Notes: generated by a model not told the origin, from the sequence alone. DNA of 9,349 nucleotides from UBA6921 sp031363085 (GCA_031363085.1 JANLTU010000150.1:1-9349), one strand, 5' to 3'. Counted from the stretch's first letter, positions 1 through 6,953 are shown. A program made the numbers and translations.

Positions 1-331
1 TGTGGTTTCGGATGGCCTGTGGTGTTTCGAGGCCGTCACGCACACGGCGGCGGCGCACGAACGCCACGTCGTGGGCGGAGGTAGACACGCGGTGCAACGC
101 CCTGAGTTTCGTTGGGTCAACACGATACTGGCCAACCTGAAAACAGCGCTCAGCGGAACCTACCACGCGATCAATCATGCCAAGTATGCGCATCGTTATC
201 TGGCCGAATTTCCTTACCGTTTCAATCGCCGTTTTGATATGGCCGCCAGGGTGCCACGTTTACTTCGCGCCGCCGTCACTACCAAACCCCACCCCCTCAG
301 CGTTTTGCGACTGTCTGAGGCAGGTAACTAA
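1..331 (+). CDS. IS1595-family (ISXO2-like) transposase, C-terminal fragment
   Basis: This is the last 109 codons of a DDE-type transposase, cut by the left window edge; base 1 is the end of an earlier codon and the true start lies outside. The stretch runs V-V-S-D-G-L, then a basic VVGGGRH segment, PEFRWVNTILANLKTALSGTYHA, and AKYAHRYLAEFPYRFNRRFD. These are the conserved C-terminal blocks of IS1595-type transposases. The D of SDG is the likely second catalytic acid and the N of WVNT the usual third polar catalytic position. No frameshift is visible, so the element may be intact to the left. Its stop at 329-331 lies inside the 3' end of a convergent ORF. The terminal inverted repeat should lie just beyond the stop, but the other end is not in the window, so it cannot be placed. 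Confidence 0.85.
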   Translation, partial: VVSDGLWCFEAVTHTAAAHERHVVGGGRHAVQRPEFRWVNTILANLKTALSGTYHAINHAKYAHRYLAEFPYRFNRRFDMAARVPRLLRAAVTTKPHPLSVLRLSEAGN

Positions 332-620
332 TCAGGATGTCTTTTGGACAGGAGCCTTTGATTACACCGAACTTTCGCGGCGGCGTTGATTCAGTGCTAT
401 CTAACAGGACGTCTTTCGTTACATAAGCGTATTCCGGTGCCTTGTTCGGATCTGCTGCATTTTTGTTGAAGCGCATCTCAAGTGTCACTGGAGTATTAAA
501 AGTATTGGTGACCTTCACGAAGATTTGCTCGGTTTCAGGGTAGCCTGCATCACATCCCTGTAGCAAAATGAAAAGGGTGCCAGAGACGCATGTTCTGACT
601 TTTGACAGAGAAATTTTCAA
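297..620 (-). CDS. small putative lipoprotein, unknown function
   Basis: I do not recognise this family. From a TTG at 620-618 the protein is about 107 aa. It begins with a basic start (K2, K7, R9), a short hydrophobic run (GTLFILL) and a lipobox-like L20-Q21-G22-C23, so it is probably a lipoprotein with Cys23 as the acylated residue; Gln at -2 is unusual. The mature part has alternating beta-type sequence (IFVKVTNTFNTPVTLEMRF). The TTG is preferred because TAGGTG lies 6 nt upstream and the result is a normal-length signal peptide; an in-frame GTG at 629-627 lacks a ribosome binding site. The last 35 nt overlap the 3' end of the convergent IS1595 transposase, so the C-terminus may have been replaced when that element inserted. 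Conservation is unknown and it could be a chance ORF. Confidence 0.45.
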   Translation of the reverse strand: MKISLSKVRTCVSGTLFILLQGCDAGYPETEQIFVKVTNTFNTPVTLEMRFNKNAADPNKAPEYAYVTKDVLLDSTESTPPRKFGVIKGSCPKDILISYLPQTVAKR

Positions 621-663
621 GTCCTGCACCTAGGCGATTTACGACCAGTATCAAACGGGGTGA

Positions 664-716
664 AGCATTGATGCTCGCTAGCGAGTTTCATATGGCTTAG
701 TCAGAAGGTATGACAA
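664..716 (-). promoter_or_regulatory. candidate promoter with two adjacent dyads for the lipoprotein gene
   Basis: On the - strand TTGTCA (716-711) and TATGAA (692-687) are separated by 18 nt. Just downstream, over the expected start of transcription, lie a perfect 12-bp palindrome CTCGCTAGCGAG (685-674) and a second dyad AGCAT-nn-ATGCT (675-664). The two dyads touch, which would suit a repressor operator. No experiment supports this; the -10 match is moderate. Confidence 0.35.
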
Positions 717-728
717 TTTCATTTTCGT

Positions 729-751
729 AGTCGCTCATCGGGTAGGCGACT
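729..751 (-). terminator. weak hairpin downstream of maf
   Basis: AGTCGC (729-734) and GCGACT (746-751) can form a 6-bp stem with an 11-nt loop about 30 nt after the maf stop. No T-run follows on the - strand, so it is at best an imperfect terminator or an RNA-end structure. The rest of 630-778 holds only the candidate lipoprotein promoter. Confidence 0.2.
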
Positions 752-778
752 GATCATTGCACGTGGTCATTGCTACGT

Positions 779-1360
779 TCAAATTACCTGCATACCTGCT
801 GTTTCTAACATGCGCGTCAACCTGATTAGCGGCAAGCCGATCAGCGTCGCAGGGTCGTCGCCTTCCAGGCGTTCGAACAACGCGATTCCTAATCCTTCAG
901 ACTTAAAGCTGCCGGCACAGTTATAAGGCTGTTCGCGGCGTAAGTAGTTTTCGATTTGTGCGGCGTTTAACGGGCGGAAATGGACGCGAAACGGTACTGC
1001 TTCAATCTGTGCGTTTCCCGAGCGGGCGTTAAACAAACACAAGCCGGTTAAAAAAGTCACGGACTGGCCCGCGCAGCGTTGCAATTGACTGACGGCATTT
1101 TCGTGCGTGCCGGGTTTGGTCAGAATCTCAGCGCCGATGACCGCCACTTGATCAGAGCCGATGATCAACGCATCGGGAAATGCTGTGGCCAGCGCGCGCG
1201 CTTTTTCTTCAGACAGGCGCCGGACGAGCTGCTCTGCTGATTCATCAGAGCGCTGTGTTTCGTCGATGTTGGGTGCGGCGGTGATGAACGCCAAGCCCAA
1301 GCGTTGCAGTAATTCCTTGCGGTAGGGCGAGGTAGAGGCGAGTACCAGTGGCTGCATCAT
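779..1360 (-). CDS. yceF: Maf-family nucleotide pyrophosphatase, YceF (m7GTP) type
   Basis: This is a 193-aa Maf protein. Members hydrolyse non-canonical or modified nucleoside triphosphates to the monophosphate and pyrophosphate in the cytoplasm; the YceF subgroup prefers 7-methyl-GTP. The N-terminal phosphate-binding S-T-S-P-Y-R (residues 9-14), DETQRSDES (33-41), the GSDQV block (68-72) with the presumed catalytic Asp70, and CAGSFKSEGLGIALFERLEG (148-167) are all present. GSDQV together with the FKSEG block matches YceF rather than the dTTP/UTP-specific YhdE subgroup. Length is normal for the family. The ATG at 1360-1358 overlaps the pycB stop (ATGA), so translation is probably coupled to pycB; an ATG three bases later would also work. 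It is the last gene of the pycA-pycB-maf unit. Nothing essential appears to be missing. Confidence 0.92.
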   Translation of the reverse strand: MMQPLVLASTSPYRKELLQRLGLAFITAAPNIDETQRSDESAEQLVRRLSEEKARALATAFPDALIIGSDQVAVIGAEILTKPGTHENAVSQLQRCAGQSVTFLTGLCLFNARSGNAQIEAVPFRVHFRPLNAAQIENYLRREQPYNCAGSFKSEGLGIALFERLEGDDPATLIGLPLIRLTRMLETAGMQVI

Positions 1361-3201
1361 TCAATCTCAATCAAGGCTTCGTCGGGATTCACAGTATCGC
1401 TTTTTTTCACGTGCACCTGCGTGACCTTGCCGGCGATGGGGGCCTGGATTTCGGTTTCCATTTTCATCGCTTCGGTGACCAGTACCGGGTCGCCGGCCTT
1501 GACCTGATCGCCAACTTTCACCAGCACGTCGACAATGGTGCCGGGCATTGACGAAGTGACGTGACCGGGTTTGGTGGCGCGCGGGCGCTTGCTGCCTTTG
1601 ATGGCGGGTGACTTGCTTGGTCCGCCGCTGGGTGCGCGCCCGCTGCTACCGGGGTTGATAATTTCGTCGAGAGTTTCGACCATGATTTCTTCCGGCACGC
1701 CGTCGACGCTGACGTAGAACGGGCGGCGGTCTTGGGTGTTGTGGCCGGTGCCGGTGACTTTAATATGGTAGGTCTCGCCGTGCATTGAGATGTTGAATTC
1801 GGTGGCGACGGCGCAGTAATAATCTTTATCCACCGTGGGTGGTGCTTCCAGCGCTTCGGGCGTGAGGGTGCCGGCAGCACGTTGCTGTAAAAAGTCACGA
1901 CCGACGTCCGGGAACATCGCGTAGGTCAGCACGTCTTCCGGCGAATGCGCGAGGCCGCCGATCTCGTCTTTCAATTTGTCCATTTCCGCTTCGAGTAGAT
2001 CGGCGGGGCGGCAGTCGATCACGTCGGCGTTGCCGATGGCCTGCTGGCGTACCACGGCGTTGACTGTGCCGGGTGGGCGGCCATAGCGACCTTGCAAATA
2101 AAATTTCACTTCATTGGTGATGTTCTTATAGCGGGCGCCGGTGATGACATTTAACACGGATTGCGTGCCGACGATCTGCGAGGTCGGTGTAACCAACGGC
2201 GGGTAGCCCAGGTCTTCACGCACGCGCGGAATTTCTTCCAGCACGTCGTTCATGCGCTGCAGCGCACCTTGCTCCTTGAGCTGGTTCGACAGATTCGAAA
2301 TCATGCCGCCCGGCACTTGGTTCACCTGCACGCGGGTGTCCAAGCCGGTGAATTCGCTTTCGAATTGCGCATATTTCTTGCGCACCTCGCGGAAGTAAAA
2401 ACCGATTTCCTGCAGCGCTTCCAGATTTAAACCCGTGTCGTATTCGGTGCCGTTGAATGCGGCGACCATGGTTTCGGTGGCGGGATGGCTGGTGCCGCCC
2501 GACATGGTGGAGATGGCGGTGTCGATGTGCAGACAGCCGTTTTCCACCGCTTTCCATTGGCAGATCGGTGCAAGCCCGCTGGTGGCGTGCGAGTGCAGAT
2601 GCAGCGGAATGCCCACGCTATTGTGCAGCGCGCGCACCAACGTTGCCGTTGCGCTGGGCGTCAGCAGGCCCGCCATGTCTTTGATCGCGAGGCTGTCGCA
2701 ACCCATGGCTTCGAGTTCCTTGGCTATCGTCACGAATTGGTCAATACCGTGCACCGGGCTGGTGGTGTAACAGATCGCGCCTTGCGCGTGCTTGCCGGCT
2801 TTTTTTACTGCCGCGACCGAGGCGCGGATGTTGCGCATGTCGTTGAGCGCATCGAAAATACGAAACACGTCCATGCCGTGGTCAGCGCATTTCATCACGA
2901 AGGCGGCCACGACGTCGTCGGGGTAGTGGCGATAGCCGAGCAGGTTTTGGCCGCGCAGCAACATCTGCAGCGGCGTGTTGGGCAGGGCGGCGCGCAGCTT
3001 GCGCAACCGTTCCCACGGGTCTTCTTTCAGAAAGCGCACACACGCGTCGAAGGTCGCGCCGCCCCACATTTCCAGCGACCAGAAGCCGATATTGTCAAGC
3101 TTAGGACAGACCGGTAGCATGTCGTCCAGGCGCAGACGCGTGGCGATCAGGGATTGATGCGCGTCGCGCAGAACCGTGTCGGTGATGTGTACGCGGGGCA
3201 T
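1357..3201 (-). CDS. pycB: pyruvate carboxylase subunit B (carboxyltransferase plus biotinyl domain; OadA-like)
   Basis: This 614-aa protein accepts carboxybiotin from PycA and transfers the carboxyl group to pyruvate, giving oxaloacetate. The HMGL-like carboxyltransferase barrel (about 5-290) shows RDAHQS (12-17), EMWGGATFDACVRFL (44-58), LRGQNLLGY, the metal/carbamate-lysine block KDMAG (174-178) and metal-binding H-L-H-S-H (201-205). A conserved PYC/OADA domain follows (about 300-505), then a Pro/Ser/Gly-rich basic linker (about 517-547). The C-terminal biotinyl domain carries EAMKMET with Lys580 as the biotin site. The same sequence could be labelled the alpha subunit of oxaloacetate decarboxylase, but a biotin carboxylase gene lies 17 nt upstream and no membrane beta or gamma subunit is present. 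The ATG is preceded by AAGGA with good spacing. The stop overlaps the maf start. Confidence 0.93.
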   Translation of the reverse strand: MPRVHITDTVLRDAHQSLIATRLRLDDMLPVCPKLDNIGFWSLEMWGGATFDACVRFLKEDPWERLRKLRAALPNTPLQMLLRGQNLLGYRHYPDDVVAAFVMKCADHGMDVFRIFDALNDMRNIRASVAAVKKAGKHAQGAICYTTSPVHGIDQFVTIAKELEAMGCDSLAIKDMAGLLTPSATATLVRALHNSVGIPLHLHSHATSGLAPICQWKAVENGCLHIDTAISTMSGGTSHPATETMVAAFNGTEYDTGLNLEALQEIGFYFREVRKKYAQFESEFTGLDTRVQVNQVPGGMISNLSNQLKEQGALQRMNDVLEEIPRVREDLGYPPLVTPTSQIVGTQSVLNVITGARYKNITNEVKFYLQGRYGRPPGTVNAVVRQQAIGNADVIDCRPADLLEAEMDKLKDEIGGLAHSPEDVLTYAMFPDVGRDFLQQRAAGTLTPEALEAPPTVDKDYYCAVATEFNISMHGETYHIKVTGTGHNTQDRRPFYVSVDGVPEEIMVETLDEIINPGSSGRAPSGGPSKSPAIKGSKRPRATKPGHVTSSMPGTIVDVLVKVGDQVKAGDPVLVTEAMKMETEIQAPIAGKVTQVHVKKSDTVNPDEALIEIE

Positions 3202-3218
3202 GACGATTCCTTATTGAA

Positions 3219-4640
3219 TTATTGCAAGCCCATGTGTGCGGCGATGGCGGCCGAGACCGCTGCCGCAACGTCACGCATCGGCCGCTTGGTGGAATAATTA
3301 ATCAGCTCCGGGTGTGCGTCCACAAAGCTAGTGTTGAAACTGCCGCTGCGAAATTCGCGCGATTTTAAAATTTCCAGGTAATACGGGATCGTGGTCTTGA
3401 CACCATACACACCCATATCGTTCAGCGCGCGCGTGGCGCGGTTGAGCAGCGCCTCCCAAGTGAGCGCCCAGAGCGTGAGCTTGGCACACATCGAGTCGTA
3501 ATAAGGTGGAATTTCATAGCCGGTGTAGATCGCCGCGTCAGTGCGCACGCCTGGACCGCCGGGCGCGAAGTAGCGCGTGATGCGCCCATAGCTGGGCAGA
3601 AAATCATTCTTGGGATCTTCCGCGTTGATGCGAAATTCCATCGCGTAGCCGCGCCGTTGTACTTCTTTCTGTTTGTAGCGCAGCACTTGGCCGTCGGCGA
3701 TGCGGATTTGTTCCTGCACGATGTCGATGCCGGTGATTTGTTCGGTGACGGTGTGCTCAACTTGCAAGCGGGTGTTCATTTCCATGAAGAAAAATTCACC
3801 GGATTCATCCAGCAAAAATTCCACCGTGCCGGCGTTGCGGTAGCCGACTTTCTTCGCGGCTTTCACGGCCAGCTTGCCGATCAAGCTGCGCTGCGCGTCG
3901 TCGAGTTGCGGTGAAGGTGCGATCTCGATCAGCTTTTGATGACGGCGCTGAATCGAGCAGTCGCGCTCGAACAGGTGAATCACATTGCCGTGGTGGTCGG
4001 CGAGAATCTGCACTTCGATGTGCCGGGGGTTGACGACACACTTTTCCACGAACACATCGGCACTGCCGAAGGCTTTGGTTGCTTCGGAGATCACGCGCTC
4101 GAAGTTGCGCTTGAGTTCCTCTTCGCTGTCGCAGCGTCGAATGCCGCGCCCGCCGCCGCCCGAGGTGGCCTTGAGCATCACCGGGTAGCCGATGGTGCGC
4201 GCATACGCGACGGCTTCGTCAACGTTGGCCAAGTTGCCGTCACTCCCCGGCACTACCGTAATTTTCGCCTTGATCATGCTGCGCCGCGCTTCGACCTTGT
4301 CGCCCATGCGGCGGATTGCCTCGGCATCCGGGCCGATAAAAATCACACCGCGCTTCACGCAGATTTCCGCGAGCTGCGGATTTTCCGATAAAAAACCATA
4401 GCCGGGATGGATCGCGTCGCAGCCGGTGGCGACCGCCAGATTTACGATACGGTGCGCATTGAGATAACCAGACACCGTGTCAGGACCAAGGCTGTACGCT
4501 TCATCGGCCTTCTTGACATGCAGCCCGTGGCGGTCGGCGTCGGCATACACGGCAGCGGAGCGGATACTCATCTCAGCACACGCGCGCGCAATGCGCACCG
4601 CGATCTCGCCACGGTTAGCGATCAAAATCTTGCGAATCAA
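3219..4640 (-). CDS. pycA: pyruvate carboxylase subunit A (biotin carboxylase)
   Basis: This 473-aa ATP-grasp biotin carboxylase uses ATP and bicarbonate to carboxylate the biotin on PycB. The N-terminal domain has KILIANRGEIAVRI (4-17) and HPGYGFLSEN (78-87). The ATP-grasp lid has the glycine-rich KATSGGGGRGIRR (157-169). ERDCSIQRRHQKLIE (225-239), EMNTRLQVEHTVTE (287-300) and RINAEDP (337-343) carry the bicarbonate/biotin catalytic residues. AccC of acetyl-CoA carboxylase is very similar, but no accB is adjacent and the gene sits directly before pycB, so the PycA role is preferred. The start is TTG: a TAGGAG lies 8 nt upstream and MIRKILIAN matches the family start. It is the first gene of the operon; its promoter should lie in 4655-4900. 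Confidence 0.92.
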   Translation of the reverse strand: MIRKILIANRGEIAVRIARACAEMSIRSAAVYADADRHGLHVKKADEAYSLGPDTVSGYLNAHRIVNLAVATGCDAIHPGYGFLSENPQLAEICVKRGVIFIGPDAEAIRRMGDKVEARRSMIKAKITVVPGSDGNLANVDEAVAYARTIGYPVMLKATSGGGGRGIRRCDSEEELKRNFERVISEATKAFGSADVFVEKCVVNPRHIEVQILADHHGNVIHLFERDCSIQRRHQKLIEIAPSPQLDDAQRSLIGKLAVKAAKKVGYRNAGTVEFLLDESGEFFFMEMNTRLQVEHTVTEQITGIDIVQEQIRIADGQVLRYKQKEVQRRGYAMEFRINAEDPKNDFLPSYGRITRYFAPGGPGVRTDAAIYTGYEIPPYYDSMCAKLTLWALTWEALLNRATRALNDMGVYGVKTTIPYYLEILKSREFRSGSFNTSFVDAHPELINYSTKRPMRDVAAAVSAAIAAHMGLQ

Positions 4641-4648
4641 GTAGTGTG

Positions 4649-4654
4649 CTCCTA
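4649..4654 (-). promoter_or_regulatory. ribosome binding site of pycA that fixes the TTG start
   Basis: On the - strand TAGGAG ends 8 nt before the TTG at 4640-4638. No in-frame ATG or GTG lies nearby with comparable spacing. The rare start codon may hold down translation of the first operon gene. Confidence 0.7.
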
Positions 4655-4826
4655 AGCGGTGAGAGGAAAGTGTTGGGCCGCATATGGAATCTAGTAGTCG
4701 CGGAGGTTGCTGGCAAGTTTTGCGTGGTGCTTGGAAGCGCGTGATTTAGCGAATGTATTAGTGACAATAAAATCTTGTGCAGCAAAAAAATTTTAAGAGA
4801 TTCCCATCGAGTCAACTGTGGAAAGT

Positions 4827-4840
4827 CGGGTAATTACCCG
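4827..4840. promoter_or_regulatory. 14-bp perfect palindrome upstream of pycA
   Basis: CGGGTAATTACCCG is a perfect, ungapped palindrome between pycA and the IS element. It lies about 190 nt before the pycA start. A dimeric regulator site is possible. An TTGACT occurs on the - strand at 4816-4811, but no well-spaced -10 box was found, so the pyc promoter itself is not assigned. Nothing else was recognised in 4655-4919. Confidence 0.3.
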
Positions 4841-4919
4841 CTACTGCGCTGTGTTTATCAACCCCGCCGCGCTGACGTTTTGTCACAGAAGAATCCGGCG
4901 TGTGTCTAAATCAAGCATC

Positions 4920-4936
4920 AACCTAAAAACGGCAGT
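4920..4936 (+). repeat. left terminal inverted repeat of the IS
   Basis: AACCTAAAAACGGCAGT is the exact reverse complement of 6114-6130. It is followed by a non-coding leader of about 80 nt before the transposase start. Confidence 0.88.
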
Positions 4937-5013
4937 GAAACTTACTCTGCTAAGCTAACCGTAGGCGGCGCTTGGGATTTCACCGTAATTTTGGGTTAGG
5001 GAGGACTCACCCG

Positions 5014-6114
5014 ATGGGTGAAGCACAACGCAAAGCGTTGGTTAGTGAGAAAGGGATGATCGCACTGGATACGTTCGGTGGCCGAATCCACGTGGAGTGG
5101 GACCCCGCCGCCGCGGTCACGCCGCTGGGGCAGTTGCCGTTCTTCATTGAATTTCTGAAAGTCAGCGGCCTGTTCGATGTGTGGGTGGTTATTCGCGTCG
5201 GCGCTGGCTTTGCGCCGGGTCGTGGCGGACTGTCCGCTTGCGTACCAAAGCAACAATGGATCGGACAAGCGCGCGGTGCTTGCGACCTTCCTGCTGTCGA
5301 TTTTAGCCGGCCACCAGCGCTACGCGCACATCAGCGCGATTCGCCAGGACGGCATTCACCCGGAACTCTTGAGGTGTGGAGAAACTGGTTTCAGAAGATG
5401 CGGCGCGCCGTGCGCTTGCGCGCATGGACGAATCCTCCGGCACGGCGTGGTTGGACCGGCACCTGGCGAAAACAACACAGCCCTTGCTGTCCACGCCGTG
5501 GATCCTGGATTTAGATGCGACAGTGGCCGCTCTCGCGCATCCCTGCGCTTCGCGGCACCTGCACATCCGTGTGCAATGAAAGCGACCTTCCCACCACGCG
5601 TTACGAGTACGCCGTGCTGGTCACCCCAATGGCGCATGAGATTCTCACACTTGCCCAGCTCTATCGTGACCGGGCCGATGCCGAAAACAACTTCGACGAG
5701 TTGAAGAACCAATGGGGCTGGGGTGGCTTTACCACCCAGGACCTCGCACGGTGTCGACTCATGGCACGGATGGTGGCCCTCGTCTACAACGGGTGGACCT
5801 TGTTCGTGCGGCCGGCGCACCCCGATAAACACTTCGAAGCGATCTCCAGCCGACCGCTGTTGTTACATGGCGTGGCCACGTAAACCAAACACGCCGGACA
5901 GACGCGCCTGACCATTACCAGCACGCACGCCAAGCAGGCCAGCATACAAGCCGTACTGGCCAACCTCGCCAACTTCTTGAACTTACTGAAAACCACTGCG
6001 GAGCAGTTGACGGATACCCAACGACTACGCGCCATCCTCGCCCATGAGTTCGAGAAATTTATGCTCGTGACGGCGGGTCCGCCGGTCCTGTTGGCAAACG
6101 AGACTGCGGGTTAA
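5014..6114 (+). pseudogene. IS1380-like DDE transposase, multiply disrupted
   Basis: The remains lie in three reading frames. From ATG 5014 (preceded by GGGAGG) the N-terminus reads through VEWDP, TPLGQLPFFIEFLK and GLFDVWV. About 34 extra nt at 5188-5221 then shift the frame; it resumes as VADCPLAYQS and AGHQRYAHISAIRQDGIHPELL. A second shift near 5372 leads into EKLVSEDAARRAL and LDLDATV, which holds the first catalytic Asp. The central part, including the second catalytic Asp (RGD region), is deleted somewhere in about 5520-5600. The C-terminus continues as YEYAVLVT, LAQLYRDRADAENNFDELKNQ, WGWGGFTTQDLARCRLMAR and ISSRPLLLHG. A TAA at 5881-5883 replaces what is normally Gln, and the frame then stays open to 6114. 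A hairpin TCACCC/GGGTGA (5007-5021) encloses the start codon. It cannot make an active enzyme. Confidence 0.9.
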
Positions 6115-6130
6115 CTGCCGTTTTTAGGTT
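6114..6130 (+). repeat. right terminal inverted repeat of the IS
   Basis: ACTGCCGTTTTTAGGTT is the exact reverse complement of 4920-4936. The transposase stop overlaps it, and the 83-bp direct repeat begins at its last two bases. Confidence 0.88.
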
Positions 6131-6211
6131 CAGGTGAAAGGCTGTAGTCGTAGGTTAGGTTGGTAAATCCAGCGTTCGTGAGATCATCTATGCAATTACG
6201 CAAGCCTGACC
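6129..6211 (+). repeat. 83-bp direct repeat, copy 1 (left of the toxin-antitoxin pair)
   Basis: It is identical to 6940-7022 at 81 of 83 positions, with differences at T/C (GGTTAGG against GGCTAGG) and C/T (GATCATC against GATTATC). The spacing between copies is 811 bp. Loose similarity (CTATT) goes a few bases further right. In this copy the IS end replaces the left arm of the hairpin that opens copy 2. AGGCT near its left end and AGCCT near its right end could pair. I found no core sites of an integron attC in it. Confidence 0.93.
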
Positions 6212-6266
6212 CACTATTCCTGACAAATCACTCTGCGAACCACGCGACCATAAAACGGCAACCGAC

Positions 6267-6293
6267 TTTACATAACTTTTTATAACTTATAAT
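6267..6293 (+). promoter_or_regulatory. promoter and probable operator of the toxin-antitoxin operon
   Basis: TTTACA (6267-6272) and a perfect TATAAT (6288-6293) are separated by 15 nt; ACTTTA with a 17-nt spacer is an alternative -35. A 13-bp odd dyad TTATAACTTATAA (6280-6292) overlaps the -10 box and would suit autorepression by the HTH antitoxin. The -10 ends 7 nt before the ATG at 6301, so transcription should start at or next to the start codon. Confidence 0.6.
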
Positions 6294-6300
6294 ATAACCC

Positions 6301-6561
6301 ATGCCCTACACGGTATTAATCAAACGGCAAGCTGAGAAAAAGCTGCAAAGCCTACCGCGCAACGAGCGGATGCGGGTCGCCGAAAAAATCCAGATGCTGG
6401 GATTCGATCCAGACGATCCGTCGTTGGACGTTAAGAAGTTGCAGGGTGAACCGTTTTACCGGCTGCGCGTAGGAAACTGGCGCGTAATCTTCGACTGGCA
6501 GGACACTGTCAAGATCATCGCCGTTGAGAGAATCAAACCTCGTGGAGACGCATACAAATGA
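6301..6561 (+). CDS. RelE/ParE-superfamily toxin
   Basis: This 86-aa basic protein has the RelE fold sequence pattern: VLIKRQAEKKLQSLP (5-19), helix 2 with RMRVAEKIQML (23-33), KKLQGEPFYRLRVGNWRVIFDW (45-66) and the C-terminal strand VKIIAVERIKPRGDAYK (70-86). RelE-type toxins cut mRNA on the ribosome; ParE-type members poison gyrase. The LRVGNWRVIFD block and the HxR-like C-terminal R-x-x-P-R pattern (R77, R81) favour the RelE branch, but the target cannot be proven from sequence. No Shine-Dalgarno sequence precedes the ATG and the promoter places the start of transcription at it, so translation is probably leaderless. The stop overlaps the antitoxin start (ATGA at 6558-6561). The toxin-first order resembles higBA modules. 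It looks intact. Confidence 0.9.
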   Translation: MPYTVLIKRQAEKKLQSLPRNERMRVAEKIQMLGFDPDDPSLDVKKLQGEPFYRLRVGNWRVIFDWQDTVKIIAVERIKPRGDAYK

Positions 6562-6914
6562 AAGCGCCGCGTAACATACAAGTCATCAACTCGCTGGAAG
6601 GTACACCTGAATACGTGCTCATCCCGTTCCGGGTTTACACAGCCCTGCGCAAGGAAATCGATAACCGGATTGCCAAGGGCGCTGAGCAAGAAGATTATGT
6701 TCCGTTCGCGCTGGAAGACTACGTGGACAACCCCGTGGCGCTGGCGCGTATTAAGGCGCGTATCACGCAAGATCAACTCGCGCAACGTTTGGGCGTATCG
6801 CAGGCTTACGTGAGCAAGCTGGAAAAACAAGCTAAGGTGACTGCAAAGGTGCTGGCAAAAGTGCGCAATGCGCTGGAAGAAACTTCCGCCAAGAAGCCGA
6901 AAAAAGCCGTATAA
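6558..6914 (+). CDS. XRE-family antitoxin with N-terminal neutralising domain
   Basis: This 118-aa protein should bind and inhibit the upstream toxin and repress the operon. The N-terminal half (about 6-60) contains NSLEGTPEYVLIPFRVYTAL and an acidic EQEDYVPFALEDYVDNP, a Phd/YefM-like arrangement seen in other antitoxins of this kind. The C-terminal half is a classical XRE helix-turn-helix: ARITQDQLAQRLGVSQAYVSKLEK (68-90). It ends in a lysine-rich tail (AKKPKKAV). The gene overlaps the toxin by 4 nt, so translation is coupled; GGAG lies 11 nt before the ATG. The stop lies 21 nt before the hairpin that opens repeat copy 2. Confidence 0.9.
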   Translation: MKAPRNIQVINSLEGTPEYVLIPFRVYTALRKEIDNRIAKGAEQEDYVPFALEDYVDNPVALARIKARITQDQLAQRLGVSQAYVSKLEKQAKVTAKVLAKVRNALEETSAKKPKKAV

Positions 6915-6935
6915 CGACGGTAAGCGGAAACTCGC

Positions 6936-6953
6936 GCCTTTCAGGTGAAAGGC
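6936..6953 (+). terminator. perfect hairpin after the antitoxin, at the start of repeat copy 2
   Basis: GCCTTTC (6936-6942) and GAAAGGC (6947-6953) form a 7-bp perfect stem with the tetraloop AGGT. It lies 21 nt after the antitoxin stop and could end its transcript, but no T-run follows. In copy 1 the left arm is lost at the IS junction. Confidence 0.4.

Larger units (their letters stand above)
4920..6130 (+). mobile_element. degenerate IS1380-like insertion sequence
   Basis: The element is bounded by perfect 17-bp inverted repeats, AACCTAAAAACGGCAGT on the left and its complement on the right. If it begins with CCT, as IS1380-type elements usually do, the limits are 4922-6128. It is about 1.2 kb, shorter than the roughly 1.6 kb expected, which fits the internal deletion in its transposase. 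No target-site duplication could be seen at either pair of limits (TCAA against TTCA for the CCT version), which suggests later rearrangement of one flank. Family assignment is from remembered transposase sequence, so it is moderate. Confidence 0.8.

Noticed and set aside
2485..3117. 210-codon open frame on the + strand inside pycB
   Set aside because: It is an antisense shadow of a strongly conserved coding region, with no ribosome binding site or recognisable domain.
1357..3201. Sodium-pumping oxaloacetate decarboxylase alpha subunit
   Set aside because: The protein is homologous, but no beta or gamma subunit is adjacent and a biotin carboxylase gene precedes it, so pyruvate carboxylase is the better reading.
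3936..4391. 151-codon open frame on the + strand inside pycA
   Set aside because: It is an antisense shadow of the ATP-grasp region.
4615..4815. 66-codon open frame upstream of pycA
   Set aside because: It lies mostly in the A/T-rich leader, overlaps the pycA start out of frame and has no family resemblance.
5356..5832. 158-codon open frame on the - strand inside the IS
   Set aside because: It is the reverse of the decayed transposase, whose family motifs are clear on the + strand.
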